The notes beneath the pieces were generated by a model that saw only the letters and a program-made list of their open reading frames with translations, ran no database searches and had not been told where the DNA came from. 64,000 nt of DNA. Origin: Leucobacter sp. cx-328 (GTDB lineage Bacteria; Actinomycetota; Actinomycetes; Actinomycetales; Microbacteriaceae). Every line of letters starts with the position of its first letter. Position 1 is the stretch's first letter. The stretch lies in the NCBI RefSeq assembly GCF_014530035.1, contig NZ_JACVMX010000002.1, positions 412,483 to 476,482 on the forward strand, given 5' to 3'. Positions 63,040 to 64,000 of this stretch are shown here, piece by piece. The translations under genes and the position numbers were made by a program.

Positions 63040-63327
63040 ATGAGTGAGATGCAGAATCGGGCAGAGAACCAGGTGCTCGCCCTGTCTACCGACCGGTTGC
63101 AGCCGCGTATTCAGCGCATTGGCTCGCAGGACATCGAGATCACCTTCCTCGGCCCCAACACCAACGGTCAGCCCACCTGGATCATGTGGAACGCAAACGA
63201 GCCACATCTCATTGGCATGCTTATGCAGGGCAAGATGGGGTACCACTTCGAGCAGCGCACGAGCGTGGGTGTGGATCGCTTCGAGAACATGTCACTCAAC
63301 AGAGTGCAGCGCGTGCTCGGCGGCTAA
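63040..63327 (+). CDS. Conserved actinobacterial small protein, 95 aa
   Basis: The small soluble protein includes PTWIMWNANEPHLIGML, which looks conserved among uncharacterised actinobacterial proteins, but no function is known. The start is the ATG at 63040 with AGGATCAAGCT upstream. It lies just before the tRNA genes; the 143-bp spacer after it should contain their promoter. Confidence 0.75.
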   Translation: MSEMQNRAENQVLALSTDRLQPRIQRIGSQDIEITFLGPNTNGQPTWIMWNANEPHLIGMLMQGKMGYHFEQRTSVGVDRFENMSLNRVQRVLGG

Positions 63328-63470
63328 TTTTTCTCGCTCGTTTGTGTCAGACGGTGCGTTATTAACACACCGTCTGATCTGCGTTTTTGGTTCGATTTGC
63401 GCGATATTGCTCATTCCTCGTAAGCTATTACACGGCAGCCAGCGAGCGTAAGCCAGCGGGTGAAAGCCTC

Positions 63471-63543
63471 GGCCCCATCGTCTAGCGGCCTAGGACTCCG
63501 CCCTTTCACGGCGGCAACACGGGTTCGAATCCCGTTGGGGTCA
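63471..63543 (+). tRNA. tRNA-Glu (anticodon TTC)
   Basis: Acceptor stem GGCCCCA/TGGGGTC, anticodon loop CTTTCAC, T loop TTCGAAT and discriminator A. No CCA is encoded in the DNA. Confidence 0.95.
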
Positions 63544-63575
63544 CTGGATTGCCAACACAACTTAATACACAATAT

Positions 63576-63652
63576 GGCCCTGTAGCGCAGTTGGTTAGCG
63601 CGCCGCCCTGTCACGGCGGAGGTCGCGGGTTCAAGTCCCGTCAGGGTCGCCA
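63576..63652 (+). tRNA. tRNA-Asp (anticodon GTC)
   Basis: Acceptor stem GGCCCTG/CAGGGTC, anticodon loop CTGTCAC, T loop TTCAAGT, discriminator G. The terminal CCA (63650-63652) is encoded in the DNA, unlike in the two neighbouring tRNA genes. Confidence 0.95.
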
Positions 63653-63658
63653 AGGTGA

Positions 63659-63685
63659 AAAAGCCCTTCTTTTGAAGGGTTTCTT
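63659..63685 (+). terminator. Terminator between tRNA-Asp and tRNA-Phe
   Basis: AAGCCCTTC, loop TTTT, GAAGGGTTT, then TCTTC. It probably ends the tRNA-Glu/Asp transcript. Confidence 0.7.
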
Positions 63686-63718
63686 CATCTCAGGTGATCG
63701 CCATAACAGTGATTATCT

Positions 63719-63791
63719 GGCTCTGTAGCTCAGTTGGTAGAGCGCACGACTGAAAATCGTGAGGTCACGGGATCGACGCCCGTCGGAGCCA
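63719..63791 (+). tRNA. tRNA-Phe (anticodon GAA)
   Basis: Acceptor stem GGCTCTG/CGGAGCC, anticodon loop CTGAAAA, discriminator A, no encoded CCA. The T loop reads ATCGACG, with A instead of T at position 54. Confidence 0.95.
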
Positions 63792-63813
63792 CGAAGGCTT
63801 TTACACCTTCACC

Positions 63814-63861
63814 GAACCCCCGCGTAGCTTCTACATCGCGGGGGTTCATTTTTGTCTTTTT
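63814..63861 (+). terminator. Terminator after tRNA-Phe
   Basis: GAACCCCCGCG and CGCGGGGGTTC form an 11-bp stem followed by ATTTTTGTCTTTTT, a strong U tract. Confidence 0.92.
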
Positions 63862-63911
63862 GGGGCTTCGTAGGGGTTATAGGACAAAACGTGTGTAAAC
63901 GGTTGGGCGGG

Positions 63912-64000
63912 TCATGCCCGTCCTCCCCATCCAGCACGTAGCCAGAGCCCTTCCGCAGCATCGAGTCCTGTGCCGTAGAGCTCTGGCCCATTGTCGGGTT
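63912..64000 (-). CDS. Possible 3' end of a minus-strand gene
   Basis: One minus-strand frame is open from the window edge to a TGA at 63912 and encodes 28 residues with core-like codon use (ending LWLRAGWGGRA). Too little is visible to name it. Other frames in the same stretch look less coding. Confidence 0.3.
   Translation of the reverse strand, partial: PDNGPELYGTGLDAAEGLWLRAGWGGRA

Overview
The window looks like a chromosomal segment of a high-GC Gram-positive bacterium, most likely a Microbacteriaceae actinobacterium (Leucobacter-like; this is inferred from gene content, not from a database match). Pointers are mycothiol synthase (mshD), a DUF3073 protein, the ppk/mutT1-type pair, surface proteins with LAxTG sorting motifs (class E sortase type), many GTG starts, and a streptomycete-style PHO box before pstS.

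Region 1 (1-6270) is a foreign island whose left end lies outside the window. It carries an HTH/excisionase-like protein, a RecA-fold ATPase, a cluster of GGGACA/TGTCCC hexamers that could be a replication origin, several tiny genes, a phage-type terminase small subunit without large terminase, capsid or tail genes, a DUF2971 cargo gene and a lipoprotein gene. It ends at a 3' tRNA fragment (probably from tRNA-Arg) that still sits in front of a strong terminator. This is the architecture of a phage satellite (PICI-like element) and is the main candidate for a new system here.

Region 2 (6.4-13.6 kb) holds a conserved hypothetical gene and three paralogous secreted beta-helix proteins with C-terminal LAxTG anchors. 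The middle copy is frameshifted in a run of seven G, and the last 517 bp of copies two and three are about 98% identical, suggesting phase variation and gene conversion.

Region 3 (13.6-33.2 kb) is mostly core: the pstSCAB phosphate importer with an upstream PHO box, a Nudix/histidine phosphatase fusion, polyphosphate kinase, mycothiol synthase, a YgfZ-type folate protein, phosphoglycerate mutase, DUF3073 and DUF445 proteins, an RND exporter with an unusual ~415-residue C-terminal tail, and a DEAD-box helicase. Phosphate uptake and polyphosphate genes sit together.

Region 4 (33.2-36.0 kb) is a three-gene cassette bracketed by two copies of a 70-bp palindromic repeat: an uncharacterised protein, a PPP-family phosphoesterase in which every metal-binding motif is replaced, and an intact dual-specificity phosphatase.

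Region 5 (36.3-46.2 kb) carries acyl-CoA oxidase, a small membrane protein, a NarL-type two-component pair, proline iminopeptidase, an orphan LysR effector domain, an alkyltransferase-like repair protein, a VIT-type metal transporter, an SRPBCC protein and a chromate transporter.

Region 6 (46.2-54.8 kb) has an M23 peptidase and a second surface-protein cluster (two BspA-type leucine-rich proteins, one degenerating, and a Mub/MucBP adhesin-like protein), then an ABC exporter pair.

Region 7 (54.8-64 kb) contains small enzymes (VOC, TPR, MepB, GNAT), an orphan AbiEi-like protein, a flavin-dependent monooxygenase, two aminopeptidases, and tRNA-Glu, tRNA-Asp and tRNA-Phe genes. No sortase, transposase, integrase or CRISPR array was found in the window.
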